Origin: Microbacterium ureisolvens
Lineage (GTDB): Bacteria > Actinomycetota > Actinomycetes > Actinomycetales > Microbacteriaceae
Length of the DNA stretch: 64,000 bases
Direction: 5' to 3'
Assembly (NCBI RefSeq): GCF_019511645.1
Contig: NZ_JAEUAX010000007.1
Coordinates: 1-64,000 of the forward strand
The translations under genes were made by a program, and so were the position numbers. The notes under the pieces are model-generated. The model saw nothing but the letters and a program-made list of their open reading frames with translations. It was not told where the DNA came from and did no database searches. Positions 8,419-17,628 of this stretch are shown here, piece after piece (positions within the stretch are counted from its first letter, which is position 1; each line of letters starts with the position of its first letter).

Positions 8419-10332
8419 TTACGCGTTGGCGTCCTGGCGCTTGAGGCGCGACGCCGCGCGACCGCGCTCGGTGGCGTCGAGGATCACCTTGCGGATGCGC
8501 ACCTTCTCGGGCGTCACCTCGACGCATTCGTCGTCGCGGGCGAACTCGAGGCTCTCTTCGAGGGAGAGCTGCCGGGGCGGAGTGAGACGCTCGAGCTCGT
8601 CGGCGGTCGACGAGCGCATGTTGGTGAGCTTCTTCTCCTTGGTGATGTTGACGTCCATGTCGTCGGCGCGCGTGTTCTCGCCGACGACCATGCCCTCGTA
8701 CACCTCTTCGGTCGGCTGCACGAAGAAGCTCATGCGCTCCTGCAGCGCCATCATGGCGAACGGGGTGACGACGCCGGCACGGTCGGCCACGATGGAGCCG
8801 TTCTGACGGGCCTGGATGTGGCCGGCCCAGTCGTCGTAGCCGTGCGAGATCGCGTTGGCGATGCCGGTGCCGCGGGTGATCGAGAGGAACTCGGTGCGGA
8901 ACCCGATGAGGCCGCGCGAGGGCACGACGAACTCCATGCGCACCCACCCGGTGCCGTGGTTGACCATCGTCTCCATGCGGCCCTTGCGCGCCGCCATAAG
9001 CTGCGTGATCGCGCCGAGGTACTCCTCCGGCGCGTCGATGGTGAGGTGCTCGAACGGCTCCTTGACCTTGCCGTCCTCGCCCTTGCGCGTGACCACCTGG
9101 GGCTTGCCGACCGTGAGCTCGAAGCCCTCGCGGCGCATGTTCTCGACGAGGATCGCGAGCGCGAGCTCGCCGCGGCCCTGCACCTCCCACGCGTCGGGGC
9201 GGCCGATGTCGACGACCTTGAGCGAGACGTTGCCGATGAGCTCGCGGTCGAGGCGGTCCTTCACCATGCGGGCGGTGACCTTGTGCCCCTTCACCTTGCC
9301 GACGAGCGGCGAGGTGTTCGTGCCGATGGTCATCGAGATCGCGGGGTCGTCGACGGTGATCGCGGGCAGCGGCCGGACGTCCTCCGGGTCGGCGATCGTC
9401 TCGCCGATCGTGATCTCCTCGATGCCGGCGATGGCGACGATGTCGCCGGGACCGGCCTCCTCGGCCGGGTAACGCTCGAGGGCGCGGGTCTTCAGCAGCT
9501 CGGTGATGCGGGCGTTGGAATGCGAGCCGTCGTGGCGCACCCAGGCGACGGTCTGGCCCTTCTTGAGCGTGCCGTTGAAGACGCGCAGCAGGGCCAGGCG
9601 ACCGAGGAACGGGCTGGAGTCGAGGTTCGTGACCCAGGCCTGCAGCGGCGCCTCGTCGTCGTATGCCGGGGCGGGCACGTGCTCGAGGATCGCCTCGAAC
9701 AGCGGCTCGAGGTCGGCGTTGTCGGGCAGCTCGCCGTTGGCGGGACGGTTGCGGGATGCTGCGCCCGCGCGTCCTGACGCGTAGACCACCGGCACGTCGA
9801 GGAGGGCGTCGACATCGAGGTCGGGCACGTCCTCGTGGAGGTCGGACGCGAGGCCCAGGAGCAGGTCGTGCGCCTCTTCCTCGACCTCGGCGATGCGCGC
9901 GTCCGGGCGGTCGGTCTTGTTGACGAGGAGGATGACGGGCAGCTTCGCCTCGAGCGCCTTGCGCAGGACGAAGCGGGTCTGCGGGAGCGGACCTTCGCTC
10001 GCGTCGACGAGCAGCACCACGCCGTCGACCATCGAGAGGCCGCGTTCGACCTCGCCGCCGAAGTCGGCGTGACCCGGGGTGTCGATGACGTTGATCGTGA
10101 CCGGGACGTCGGTGTGGGCGCCGTTGTAGGTGATCGCGGTGTTCTTCGCGAGGATCGTGATGCCCTTTTCGCGCTCGAGGTCGTTCGAGTCCATCGCGCG
10201 CTCTTCGACGTGAGCGTGCTCACCGAACGAGCCGGTCTGGCGGAGCATCGCGTCGACGAGGGTGGTCTTGCCGTGGTCGACGTGAGCGACGATAGCCACG
10301 TTGCGGAGGTCCGGACGGAGGGCGCGCGCCAT
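8419..10332 (-). CDS. typA: Ribosome-associated GTPase TypA/BipA
   Basis: A 637-residue translational GTPase related to EF-G and LepA that binds the ribosome and is linked to assembly of the large subunit and stress or cold growth. The GTPase motifs are present: G1 AHVDHGKTT (16-24), G2 within [11 protein letters not shown]3 [11 protein letters not shown], and G4 [11 protein letters not shown]-like domains II, III and V follow, then the TypA-specific C-terminal domain. AAGGA lies 6 bases before ATG 10332. A large hairpin (10350-10385) occupies the leader, see the separate entry. Confidence 0.97.
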   Translation of the reverse strand: MARALRPDLRNVAIVAHVDHGKTTLVDAMLRQTGSFGEHAHVEERAMDSNDLEREKGITILAKNTAITYNGAHTDVPVTINVIDTPGHADFGGEVERGLSMVDGVVLLVDASEGPLPQTRFVLRKALEAKLPVILLVNKTDRPDARIAEVEEEAHDLLLGLASDLHEDVPDLDVDALLDVPVVYASGRAGAASRNRPANGELPDNADLEPLFEAILEHVPAPAYDDEAPLQAWVTNLDSSPFLGRLALLRVFNGTLKKGQTVAWVRHDGSHSNARITELLKTRALERYPAEEAGPGDIVAIAGIEEITIGETIADPEDVRPLPAITVDDPAISMTIGTNTSPLVGKVKGHKVTARMVKDRLDRELIGNVSLKVVDIGRPDAWEVQGRGELALAILVENMRREGFELTVGKPQVVTRKGEDGKVKEPFEHLTIDAPEEYLGAITQLMAARKGRMETMVNHGTGWVRMEFVVPSRGLIGFRTEFLSITRGTGIANAISHGYDDWAGHIQARQNGSIVADRAGVVTPFAMMALQERMSFFVQPTEEVYEGMVVGENTRADDMDVNITKEKKLTNMRSSTADELERLTPPRQLSLEESLEFARDDECVEVTPEKVRIRKVILDATERGRAASRLKRQDANA

Positions 10333-10349
10333 GAGGGAATCCTTGAAAG

Positions 10350-10385
10350 AGAATGGGGATGCCGGAATGCCGGCATCCCCATTCT
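10350..10385 (-). terminator. Strong hairpin between oppDF and typA
   Basis: Perfect 16-base stem (10350-10365 with 10370-10385) with a 4-base loop, followed on the minus strand by CTTT. It is probably the terminator of the opp cluster. It ends only 17 bases before the typA ATG, so it would also sit in the 5' leader of any typA transcript that starts upstream of it. Confidence 0.7.
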
Positions 10386-10421
10386 ATTGGGCACTGCTGT
10401 GTGTCGCCTTTCGGCGGTGGA

Positions 10422-12182
10422 TCAGCCCTCCAGGCCTGCTTCGAGCAGGGCCGCACGCGCTTCACGCCGCACGCGCTGCTCCTCGGGGTCGGGCACCGGG
10501 ATGGCGGCGATCAGGCGCCGCGTGTAGTCCTCCTGCGGCGCGCGCAGGATCTGGCCCGTCGCCCCCTGCTCCACGATCTTCCCGTGGTGCATCACGATGA
10601 TGCGGTCGGCGAGCGAGTCGACGACGGCGAGGTCGTGGCTGATGAAGAGGCACGCGAAGCCCATGTCCGCCTGCAGCTGACGCAGCAGCTGAAGGACGGT
10701 AGCCTGCACCGACACGTCGAGCGCGGACGTCGGCTCGTCCGCGATGAGCAGCTTGGGCTGCAGCGACAGGGCCCGGGCGATGCCGACGCGCTGCTTCTGA
10801 CCGCCCGAGAGCTCGTGCGGGTAGCGGTTGCGGTACGAGCGGGGCAGCTCCACGGCATCCAGCAGCTCCTGCACCTTCACGTCCAGCTCGCGGCCCTTCG
10901 CGATGTTCGCCAGGAGCATCGGCTCGCCGATCGACTGACCGATCGGCAGACGGGGGTTCAGCGACGACGACGGGTCCTGGAAGACGATGCCGACGTCCTT
11001 GTGCACCTTGTGCAGAAGGCGTCGGTCCGCCTTCGAGATGTCGTGGCCCACCACCTCGGCCTTGCCGTCCGCGATCGGAAGGAGACCGATGGCGGCGCGA
11101 CCCACCGTGGTCTTGCCCGAGCCGGACTCGCCCACGAGCCCGGTGACCTCGCCCGGGTAGATGGTGAAGTTGGCGTGCTCGACCGCACGGAACGCGGGCA
11201 CGCGCCCCTTCTTCGGGTAGTCGATCGCGACGTCCGTGAAATCGAGCACCGGTGCGCCCAAACCCTTCCGGCGCTCCTCGTCCTCACGAGCGGCGACGTC
11301 GGCCAGGCGGATCACGGAGGTGTCACCGGCGAGGGCCGCCGTGGTGTCGATCGACTCGCCCTGCGCGTCGCCGATGCGCGGGACCGCGGCGAGGAGCTGC
11401 TGCGTGTACGGGTGCGTCGGCCGGTTGAACACCGCGTCGACACTGCCGCGCTCGACGATCTCGCCCTTTCGCATCACCACGATGTCGTCGGCGATGTCGG
11501 CCACCACGCCCATGTCGTGCGTGATGATGAGGATCGCCGAGTCGAGGCGGTGGCGGAGGTCGCGCATGAGGTCGAGGATCTCGGCCTGCACCGTCACGTC
11601 GAGCGCGGTGGTCGGCTCGTCGGCGATGAGCAGCTGCGGGTCGCACGAGATGGACTGCGCGATCATGGCGCGCTGGCGCTGGCCGCCCGACAGCTGGTGC
11701 GGGTACGAGTTGAACGCCTTGAGCGGATCGGGAAGCTCCACCATCTCGAGCAGCTCGAGGGCGCGCGTGCGCGCCGCGCTCGGCGTCATGCCCTGGTGGA
11801 TGCGCAGCGTCTCGATGATCTGGAAGCCGACCGTGAACACCGGGTTCAGGGCGGTCATCGGCTCCTGGAAGATCACCGCGATCTCGCGGCCCCGCACGCG
11901 CCGCAGATCGTCCTTGCGGAGGCCGAGGATCTCGCGGCCACCGAGCTTGACGCTGCCGGTGACGCGGGCGTTGGACGGAAGGAGTCCGAGCATCGCCATG
12001 GAGCTCGCACTCTTGCCCGAGCCGGACTCGCCGACGATCGCGAGGGCCTTGCCCGACTCGACGGAGTAGTTCAGCTTCTTCGCTGCCGGCACCCAGAAGT
12101 TGTCGACAGCGAAGTCCACGGACAGACCGCTCACTTCCAGCAGCGGACTGCCGGTGGAGACGGGGGTGGGGGACGCGTTCAT
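10422..12182 (-). CDS. Peptide ABC transporter, fused double ATPase (DppD-DppF type)
   Basis: A 586-residue cytoplasmic energy unit of a peptide/nickel-type importer in which both ATPases are joined in one chain. The first ATPase (about 13-265) has Walker A GESGSGKSA, signature LSGGQRQR and Walker B LLIADEPTTALD. The second (about 315-575) has Walker A GESGSGKTT, signature LSGGQKQR and Walker B LLIADEPTSALD. Each is followed by the oligopeptide-transporter C-terminal extension with a HPYT- or EDYT-like motif. AAGGA lies 7 bases before ATG 12182. It belongs with oppA, oppB and oppC upstream but is separated from oppC by a gene on the opposite strand. Confidence 0.95.
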   Translation of the reverse strand: MNASPTPVSTGSPLLEVSGLSVDFAVDNFWVPAAKKLNYSVESGKALAIVGESGSGKSASSMAMLGLLPSNARVTGSVKLGGREILGLRKDDLRRVRGREIAVIFQEPMTALNPVFTVGFQIIETLRIHQGMTPSAARTRALELLEMVELPDPLKAFNSYPHQLSGGQRQRAMIAQSISCDPQLLIADEPTTALDVTVQAEILDLMRDLRHRLDSAILIITHDMGVVADIADDIVVMRKGEIVERGSVDAVFNRPTHPYTQQLLAAVPRIGDAQGESIDTTAALAGDTSVIRLADVAAREDEERRKGLGAPVLDFTDVAIDYPKKGRVPAFRAVEHANFTIYPGEVTGLVGESGSGKTTVGRAAIGLLPIADGKAEVVGHDISKADRRLLHKVHKDVGIVFQDPSSSLNPRLPIGQSIGEPMLLANIAKGRELDVKVQELLDAVELPRSYRNRYPHELSGGQKQRVGIARALSLQPKLLIADEPTSALDVSVQATVLQLLRQLQADMGFACLFISHDLAVVDSLADRIIVMHHGKIVEQGATGQILRAPQEDYTRRLIAAIPVPDPEEQRVRREARAALLEAGLEG

Positions 12183-12208
12183 TTCATGGTCCTTGTGGGA
12201 TCGATTGA

Positions 12209-12214
12209 GAGAAT
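12209..12214 (+). promoter_or_regulatory. Possible leaderless -10 box for the PH-domain gene
   Basis: GAGAAT lies 6 bases before GTG 12221. The purine run GAGGGG touches the start codon, too close for a normal ribosome site. Confidence 0.35.
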
Positions 12215-12220
12215 GAGGGG

Positions 12221-12826
12221 GTGACCGACCGTGCGATCCGCATCGACTCCCGCTTCAACCGCATTGCTGCCGTCATCGTCTGGAGTCTTGCGGCGCTCGC
12301 AGTGATCACCGCCGTATGGAGCGCGGATCCGAGGCTGGCGTGGGTCTACGCCGCAGCCCCGCTGGCCGCCCTCCTGGGCTGGATGGCGCTGTGGCGCGCC
12401 AGCGTCGTCGTGTCGGATCGCGGTGTGCGCATCGAGAACGTGAGCCACGACGTCGAGGTGCCCTGGGAGGCCCTCGTGCACGTCGACACGGCCCGCGCGC
12501 TGACGCTGCACACGCCGTCCGGCAGCTTCACGGCCTGGTCGGCGCCGGCGCCGGGCTTCTTCACGACGATGATGGGCAACGCGAAGGCCCGCCGCGAGGC
12601 GAGCGCCGCCGGTGGCGACGCCCGCCCGAGCGACCGTATGGGCACCGATTCGGGCAACGCGGCCCTTGTGGTGCGAGAGACGTGGCGCCGCCGTCTCGAT
12701 GCCGGTCAGGTCGAGCTCGGCGTGGCGGACGAGACGCCCGTCACGCGCCACTGGCACGTGACGTTCCTCATCGCGTCCGTCGTGCTCGCTGCGGCGTCGA
12801 TCGCGCTGATCATCGCCACCGGCTGA
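12221..12826 (+). CDS. PH-domain-like membrane protein
   Basis: A 201-residue protein with two N-terminal hydrophobic helices (about 15-35 and 43-60), a beta-rich region resembling a bacterial PH domain (about 60-110, with VVVSDRGVRIENVSHDVEVP), and a C-terminal hydrophobic helix (about 178-198). Such proteins are actinobacterial membrane proteins of unknown role. It lies on the plus strand between oppC and oppDF, 38 bases from the divergent oppDF start and 14 bases from the convergent oppC stop. A transcript running from oppABC into oppDF would be antisense to it. Function unknown. Confidence 0.8.
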   Translation: MTDRAIRIDSRFNRIAAVIVWSLAALAVITAVWSADPRLAWVYAAAPLAALLGWMALWRASVVVSDRGVRIENVSHDVEVPWEALVHVDTARALTLHTPSGSFTAWSAPAPGFFTTMMGNAKARREASAAGGDARPSDRMGTDSGNAALVVRETWRRRLDAGQVELGVADETPVTRHWHVTFLIASVVLAAASIALIIATG

Positions 12827-12840
12827 GACCCTCGGGCGCA

Positions 12841-13995
12841 TCATCCGCGACGATCCGGGTCGGGCGCGATCTCGTCGTCCAGGACGTCGTCCGGACGATC
12901 GCTCGTGACGCCCTCCACGACCGCTGCACCGCCCGCCGTGACGAGCGCACCCTCGGGCACGTCCGCCGTGGTGCCGGCCACGACGACCGCGTCCTCGGGC
13001 AGCTCCTTGACCTTGCGGAAGACGATGCGCTTCTGACGCGGGTCGAAGGCATCGCGCAGACCGTCGCCGACGAAGTTGACGAGCAACGACAGGATGACGA
13101 TGAAGGCTGCGGGCCACCAGAACAGCCACGGACGGGTCTGGAACGCCGACTCGTTCGCCGAGATCAAGAGACCCAGCGACACGTCAGGCGCACGCACGCC
13201 GTAGCCCAGGAACGACAGCGAGGTCTCCAGGATGATCGCTGCGGCGATGAGCAGGGTCGTGGCCACGATCACCACGCCGATCGCGTTCGGCAGGATGTGC
13301 TTGAAGATGATGCGGGCATCCGACGCACCGGCCACTCGCGCCGCCTCGACGAACTCGCGCTCGCGAAGCGAGAGGAACTCGGCACGCACCAGGCGCGCGA
13401 TGCCGGTCCAGACGAAGAAGCCGAGGAAGAGTGCCAGCAGCAGCGGACCGAGGTTTCCGACCGCCGATCCGACGACCGCGCCGATCACGATGACCGGGAT
13501 GACGATCACGATGTCGGTCAGGCGCATCAGCACCGAGTCCACCCACCCGCGGTAGTACCCCGCGAGAGCGCCGACGATGACTCCGAGGAAGGCACCGATG
13601 AGGCCGATGATGAACATCATGTAGGACGAATTCACAAGGCCGCGCATGACCATCGCGAAGTAGTCCTTGCCCACCGTGTTCTGGCCGAACGGGTGCTCGC
13701 CGAGCGAGAAGGGCCAGAGCGTCAGGGTCGGCTTGCCCCCGTTCGTGATGGGGAGGAGCTGCTCGTAGTTCCAGATCCACCATCCGGGGATCGGACCGAT
13801 GCCCGTCGCCGAGACCGCGAAGCCCACGATCAGGATGAACAGGACCGCGCTGACCACCGCGGGCTTGTGGGCGAGGAAGCGTCGGAGCGTGAGACGCCCC
13901 TGGCTGATGCCGCGCTCATCGGCGGTCTGGACGTGCGCCCCGCCGTCGGAAGGTGCGGTGGGGGGCTCGAGGGCCGGATCGATGGGGATCGACAT
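12841..13995 (-). CDS. Peptide ABC transporter permease (OppC/DppC type)
   Basis: A 384-residue membrane permease. After a 45-residue cytoplasmic N-terminus come a first helix (about 48-68), a periplasmic loop with the conserved HPFGQNTVGKDYFAM segment typical of DppC/OppC, then five helices and the EAA loop around EFVEAARVAGASDARIIFKH that contacts the ATPase. It ends in FVGDGLRDAFDPRQK, plus an unusual acidic tail of about 65 residues rich in Val, Ala and Asp. ATG 13995 overlaps the oppB stop (TAATG), so the two are coupled. Confidence 0.93.
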   Translation of the reverse strand: MSIPIDPALEPPTAPSDGGAHVQTADERGISQGRLTLRRFLAHKPAVVSAVLFILIVGFAVSATGIGPIPGWWIWNYEQLLPITNGGKPTLTLWPFSLGEHPFGQNTVGKDYFAMVMRGLVNSSYMMFIIGLIGAFLGVIVGALAGYYRGWVDSVLMRLTDIVIVIPVIVIGAVVGSAVGNLGPLLLALFLGFFVWTGIARLVRAEFLSLREREFVEAARVAGASDARIIFKHILPNAIGVVIVATTLLIAAAIILETSLSFLGYGVRAPDVSLGLLISANESAFQTRPWLFWWPAAFIVILSLLVNFVGDGLRDAFDPRQKRIVFRKVKELPEDAVVVAGTTADVPEGALVTAGGAAVVEGVTSDRPDDVLDDEIAPDPDRRG

Positions 13996-15530
13996 TACTT
14001 GACCCTCACTCTCGGGTCGATCGCCGAGTACGCGAGGTCGGCGAGGAAGTTGAACGTGATGGCGAACACCGCGATGACCACGAAGTAGGCCATGACCGGG
14101 TTCGGGTCGGCGTGCTGCAGACCCTGGTTGAAGAGGGCGCCCATACCGCTGAACGCGAAGATGCGCTCGGTGATGATGGCGCCACCGATGAGGGCGCCCA
14201 CGTCCGCCGCCACGATCGTCGTGATCGGGATGAGCGAGTTGCGGAACGCGTGACGCACCACGACCGTGCGCTCGGGAAGACCCTTCGCGCGGGCGGTGCG
14301 GATGTAGTCCTGGTTCAGCGTCTCGAGCATGCCGCCGCGCGCGTAGCGCGTGTACGCCGCGAACGAGATCAGCATGAGGCTGATGGTCGGCAGCAGCAGG
14401 TGGGTGAAGGTGTCGATGCTCTGGATCCACCAGTCGCCCTGCAGGTTGGGCGTCTCCGAGCCGATGGTCGCGATCGGGCGTCCGTTCACCTTCGGGTTGT
14501 TGACATAGGAGTTCCAGTTCTGCATGAACTGATCGAGGACGATCACGCCCATGCCCAGCACACCCGTGAGCACGCCGATGCGGATCGCCTGCCCCTTGTC
14601 GTACTCGCCGAGGAACCATCCCGCCACGGCGCCGACCAGCCCGGCTGCGACGAAGAGGGCGAACACACCCCAGCCGTTGAACGACTTGAGGAACGGCTGC
14701 AGTACGAAGTAGGCGGCGACGAGGACGATCACCGTCACTCCGGCGGTGCGCCACGCATAGCGTGCGCGCGCGCCGGCGATGATGAGCACCATGCCCGCGC
14801 CGAACGCGGCGATGAGCAGCGGGGTCAGGATCGGGCCGAGCGACGGGTTGAGGAACCACGCCGTCACGCTCATGCCGTACAGCATCGCTCCGGTGGTCAC
14901 CACGGAGGCGGCGAAGACGATCAGGCGACGCTGCCTGGGCCCGCCGATGATCGCCTGCCAGAAGATGCCGGAGACCAGACTCAGCACGATGATCCACGGC
15001 CATGTGAACACCGGGCTGTCGAGCCAGTCGTTGAAGCCGAGGGCGAAGAAGACCTTGAGCAGAACACCCATCACGAACGACGGCAGCGAGTAGAAGAGGA
15101 AGCTGGCGAACGTGAAGGAGTAGTCGATCGCGCTGTACTGACGCAGGGCCGAGACGATGCCGACCAGGACGCCGAGGACGATGGCGAGGATCGTCGATGC
15201 CGTGACGAGCTGGAGCGTCGCCCCCATGGCACGAGCCAGGACGATCGTCACCGGCTGGTTCTGGATGGTGACACCGAGGTCGCAGCCGCCGAACGGGATG
15301 ACGCAGCGCGCGGCACCGAGGAGCCAGTTGAACCAGCGGACGGGAATGGGCTGGTCGAGGTTGAGCCACGCGATGCGCTGTGCGATCAGCGCGTCGCGGT
15401 TCGGGCTGTTGGAGGCGTACAGGTCCTCGAGCGGGTCTCTTGCCAGAGCGACGAGGGTGTACATCAGGAAGGATGCGGCGATGAGGATCAGGATCGAGAC
15501 CCCGATGCGCCGCAGAACGAAGCTAAGCAC
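13995..15530 (-). CDS. Peptide ABC transporter permease (OppB/DppB type), enlarged
   Basis: A membrane permease that pairs with OppC. The N-terminal part (helix 1 at about 8-28, the TIQNQPVTIVLARAMGATLQL segment, then two helices to about residue 165) and the C-terminal part (from about 365, with the EAA loop DYIRTARAKGLPERTVVVRH near 407-426 and the final DLAYSAIDPRVRV) are normal OppB. In between, about residues 170-345, is an inserted block of roughly five extra hydrophobic helices, which brings the protein to 511 residues against about 310-340 for typical OppB. The reading frame is continuous, so this is not a frameshift. Coupled to oppC by TAATG overlap. Confidence 0.93.
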   Translation of the reverse strand: MLSFVLRRIGVSILILIAASFLMYTLVALARDPLEDLYASNSPNRDALIAQRIAWLNLDQPIPVRWFNWLLGAARCVIPFGGCDLGVTIQNQPVTIVLARAMGATLQLVTASTILAIVLGVLVGIVSALRQYSAIDYSFTFASFLFYSLPSFVMGVLLKVFFALGFNDWLDSPVFTWPWIIVLSLVSGIFWQAIIGGPRQRRLIVFAASVVTTGAMLYGMSVTAWFLNPSLGPILTPLLIAAFGAGMVLIIAGARARYAWRTAGVTVIVLVAAYFVLQPFLKSFNGWGVFALFVAAGLVGAVAGWFLGEYDKGQAIRIGVLTGVLGMGVIVLDQFMQNWNSYVNNPKVNGRPIATIGSETPNLQGDWWIQSIDTFTHLLLPTISLMLISFAAYTRYARGGMLETLNQDYIRTARAKGLPERTVVVRHAFRNSLIPITTIVAADVGALIGGAIITERIFAFSGMGALFNQGLQHADPNPVMAYFVVIAVFAITFNFLADLAYSAIDPRVRVK

Positions 15531-15629
15531 TGGGCTGGCCCTTCATGCAGAAAAGGTAGCAGGCGGGCGACGGCGGCAGCAGAGGCCGGGCGTCGGGTTC
15601 GCCGGCTGTGGACGGGAAGACACACGCAC

Positions 15630-15660
15630 GGGGCGCCGGGCTGCAAGCACCCGACGCCCC
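15630..15660 (-). terminator. Hairpin between oppA and oppB
   Basis: Stem GGGGCGCCGGG / CCCGACGCCCC (one mismatch) with a 9-base loop in the 159-base gap. It probably stabilises or partly terminates the oppA message so that the binding protein is made in excess over the permeases. Confidence 0.55.
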
Positions 15661-15689
15661 ATGGCGTGGTGTTTCAGTGAGTCACCGAA

Positions 15690-17465
15690 TTACTCGGCGA
15701 CCGTCCACTCCCAGAAGTTCCAGAACACACCGGTCTGGTTGCCCATGAAGGTGATGCCCTCGATGTTGTCGGCGTGCGCCTCGAGGCCGGGGCCCTGGAA
15801 GAGCGGCAGACCGTAGGCGTCCGCGAACAGCTCGCCGTCCGCCTCGATCGTCAGCTCGTCGATCGTGTCGAGGTCGAGCGTCGTCGGGATCTCCCGAGCG
15901 ATCTCGTCGACACGCTCGTTGGCGTACTTGTTGAAGTTGCTGCCACCGAAGCTCGCGAAGATCTGCGGGATGGTGCCGTTGCCGACACCGGGCGAGATCC
16001 ACCCGAAGATGACTGCGTCGTAGATGTCGGAACCGAGCTGGGCGCTCCAGTCCTCGCGGCCCACATCCTCGATCACGAAGCCGGCCTCAGCAGCCGAGGC
16101 CTGGATGGCCTCGAACGCGGCGACGCGGTTCGGGTTGTTGATGTTGTACATCAGGCGGATGGTCGGCGTCGCACCGGCCAGGAGCTCCTTGGCGCCCTCG
16201 ATGTCGACCTCGGCGTATGCGTCGGAGCCGTTGCTGGCGACGGCGTCCTCGTACGGAGCCTGAGCCGGGATGAATAGCTGCGAGTTGAGGACCTCGGCCT
16301 CGGGGTTGACCGGCTTGATCAGCGTGTCGACGAGCTGCTGACGCGGGATCGTCTTGAGGAACGCCTCACGGACGTTCTGCTCGGCGAACGGGCCGGCGAA
16401 CGTCAGGTCGAGGTGGTCGTAGTTCAGCGCGTCGCCCTGGAGGACCTCGACGCCGTCGATCGCCTGCAGCGCGGTGAGCGTGTCGCCGCTCGCCTGCGGG
16501 GCGATGATGTCCACTTCGCCGTTCTGGAGGGCCGTCACCTGCGCCTGAGCGTCACCGATGAAGCGGATGACCAGCTCGGAGAACTGCGGCTTGAGGTCAC
16601 CGGTGTACTTGTCGTTGAGCTTCAGCGTCATCGACTGGGTCGGCTCGTACGAGTCGATGATCCACGGGCCGCTCGAGAGGTACAGCGACGGGTCGTCCGG
16701 CAGCGACGTCATGTCGAAGCCCGAGTTCCAGAAGTCGGCGGCAGCCTTGAGCGTCTCGTTGACCGGAGCCGGGGCCGCAACGTCGCCGCGGGGGCTGGTC
16801 AGGATGGTGTCGATGAGCTCGGCCTGGTCGACGCCGGCCTTCTCAGCGACGACGTGGACCGGCTGGTCCATGAGGTCCTGGATGTTCCAGTCGACGAAGG
16901 GCTCGTCGTACTCGAGGACGAGAGAGAGCTTGTCTTCGGCGACCTCGGTGATCGTCGAGGTCTTGAGGCCCTCGGTGCTGCCCGCGTACGCGAAGTACTT
17001 GGTGCCGCTGGTGGGCTCGCCCGTCTCGGGGTCGAGGGTCGCGTCGTCGAAGACGCCGGAGGTGGCGGCCCAGCCGAACACCAGGTCGTCGGTCGTGATG
17101 GGCTCGCCGTCAGACCACACCAGCCCGTCGTTGAGCGTGTACTTGACCTGGAGGGGGTCTTCGCTGACGACCTCCATCGTGCCGAACGACTCGTCGGGAA
17201 CGACCTCGTAGCTGTCGCTGACGTAGTAGAACGTCGACTTGGTGAGGTAGTCGATCTTGCCGTTGATGTCGAGGTTGCCGTTGTCGCTGTTCGAGTTCGT
17301 GCCCGTGAACTCGTTCGTTTCGGCAACCGTCACCGCGGTGTCGGTGGCCGTCGGCTCCTCCGCCTCCGGCGGGGTCGTCGAGCAGCCGGCGAGGACCAAT
17401 GCGGTCACGCCGACGCCCGCCGCGACTCCGAGTGCGCGCATGCGCCACGTCGTCTTGTCAGACAC
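15690..17465 (-). CDS. Peptide ABC transporter substrate-binding lipoprotein
   Basis: A 591-residue family 5 solute-binding protein anchored to the outer face of the membrane. The signal peptide (RMRALGVAAGVGVTALVLAGC) ends in the lipobox LAGC; the Cys near residue 28 is the lipidated residue. The mature domain shows family features such as LNDGLVWSDGEPITTDDLVF and YEPTQSMTLKLNDKY. I chose GTG 17465 because AGAGGAG lies 6 bases upstream and the signal peptide begins right after it; the longer frame to 17564 is not expected to be translated. It is the first gene of the opp cluster. Substrate is probably oligopeptides, by family only. Confidence 0.94.
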   Translation of the reverse strand: MSDKTTWRMRALGVAAGVGVTALVLAGCSTTPPEAEEPTATDTAVTVAETNEFTGTNSNSDNGNLDINGKIDYLTKSTFYYVSDSYEVVPDESFGTMEVVSEDPLQVKYTLNDGLVWSDGEPITTDDLVFGWAATSGVFDDATLDPETGEPTSGTKYFAYAGSTEGLKTSTITEVAEDKLSLVLEYDEPFVDWNIQDLMDQPVHVVAEKAGVDQAELIDTILTSPRGDVAAPAPVNETLKAAADFWNSGFDMTSLPDDPSLYLSSGPWIIDSYEPTQSMTLKLNDKYTGDLKPQFSELVIRFIGDAQAQVTALQNGEVDIIAPQASGDTLTALQAIDGVEVLQGDALNYDHLDLTFAGPFAEQNVREAFLKTIPRQQLVDTLIKPVNPEAEVLNSQLFIPAQAPYEDAVASNGSDAYAEVDIEGAKELLAGATPTIRLMYNINNPNRVAAFEAIQASAAEAGFVIEDVGREDWSAQLGSDIYDAVIFGWISPGVGNGTIPQIFASFGGSNFNKYANERVDEIAREIPTTLDLDTIDELTIEADGELFADAYGLPLFQGPGLEAHADNIEGITFMGNQTGVFWNFWEWTVAE

Positions 17466-17536
17466 TTGTGTCTCCTCTGTGCAGGGTAATGCGCGCGAAT
17501 CCGGCCGGAAGCCGGACCTGCGCGCGGATGGGAAAA

Positions 17537-17564
17537 CGATAAGCACCGGTTGTGAGATGGTCAA
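17537..17564 (-). promoter_or_regulatory. Putative promoter of oppA
   Basis: On the minus strand, TTGACC (17559-17564) and TTATCG (17537-17542) are spaced 16 bases, in an AT-richer stretch about 75 bases before the GTG. Confidence 0.45.
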
Positions 17565-17591
17565 AACGATCGGCGAAAACGTTACAGAGCC

Positions 17592-17620
17592 TTAACTCAA
17601 TCGACGCGGAGTGTGACAAT
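17592..17620 (+). promoter_or_regulatory. Promoter of the CPBP protease gene
   Basis: TTAACT (17592-17597) and GACAAT (17615-17620) are spaced 17 bases. The -10 ends 8 bases before ATG 17629, so the leader is very short or absent. Confidence 0.55.
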
Positions 17621-17628
17621 CTGACAAG

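Noticed and set aside
10353..12224. 623-codon ORF on the plus strand across oppDF
   Set aside because: Highly charged His/Arg/Leu translation with no family; it is the complement of two intact ATPase domains.
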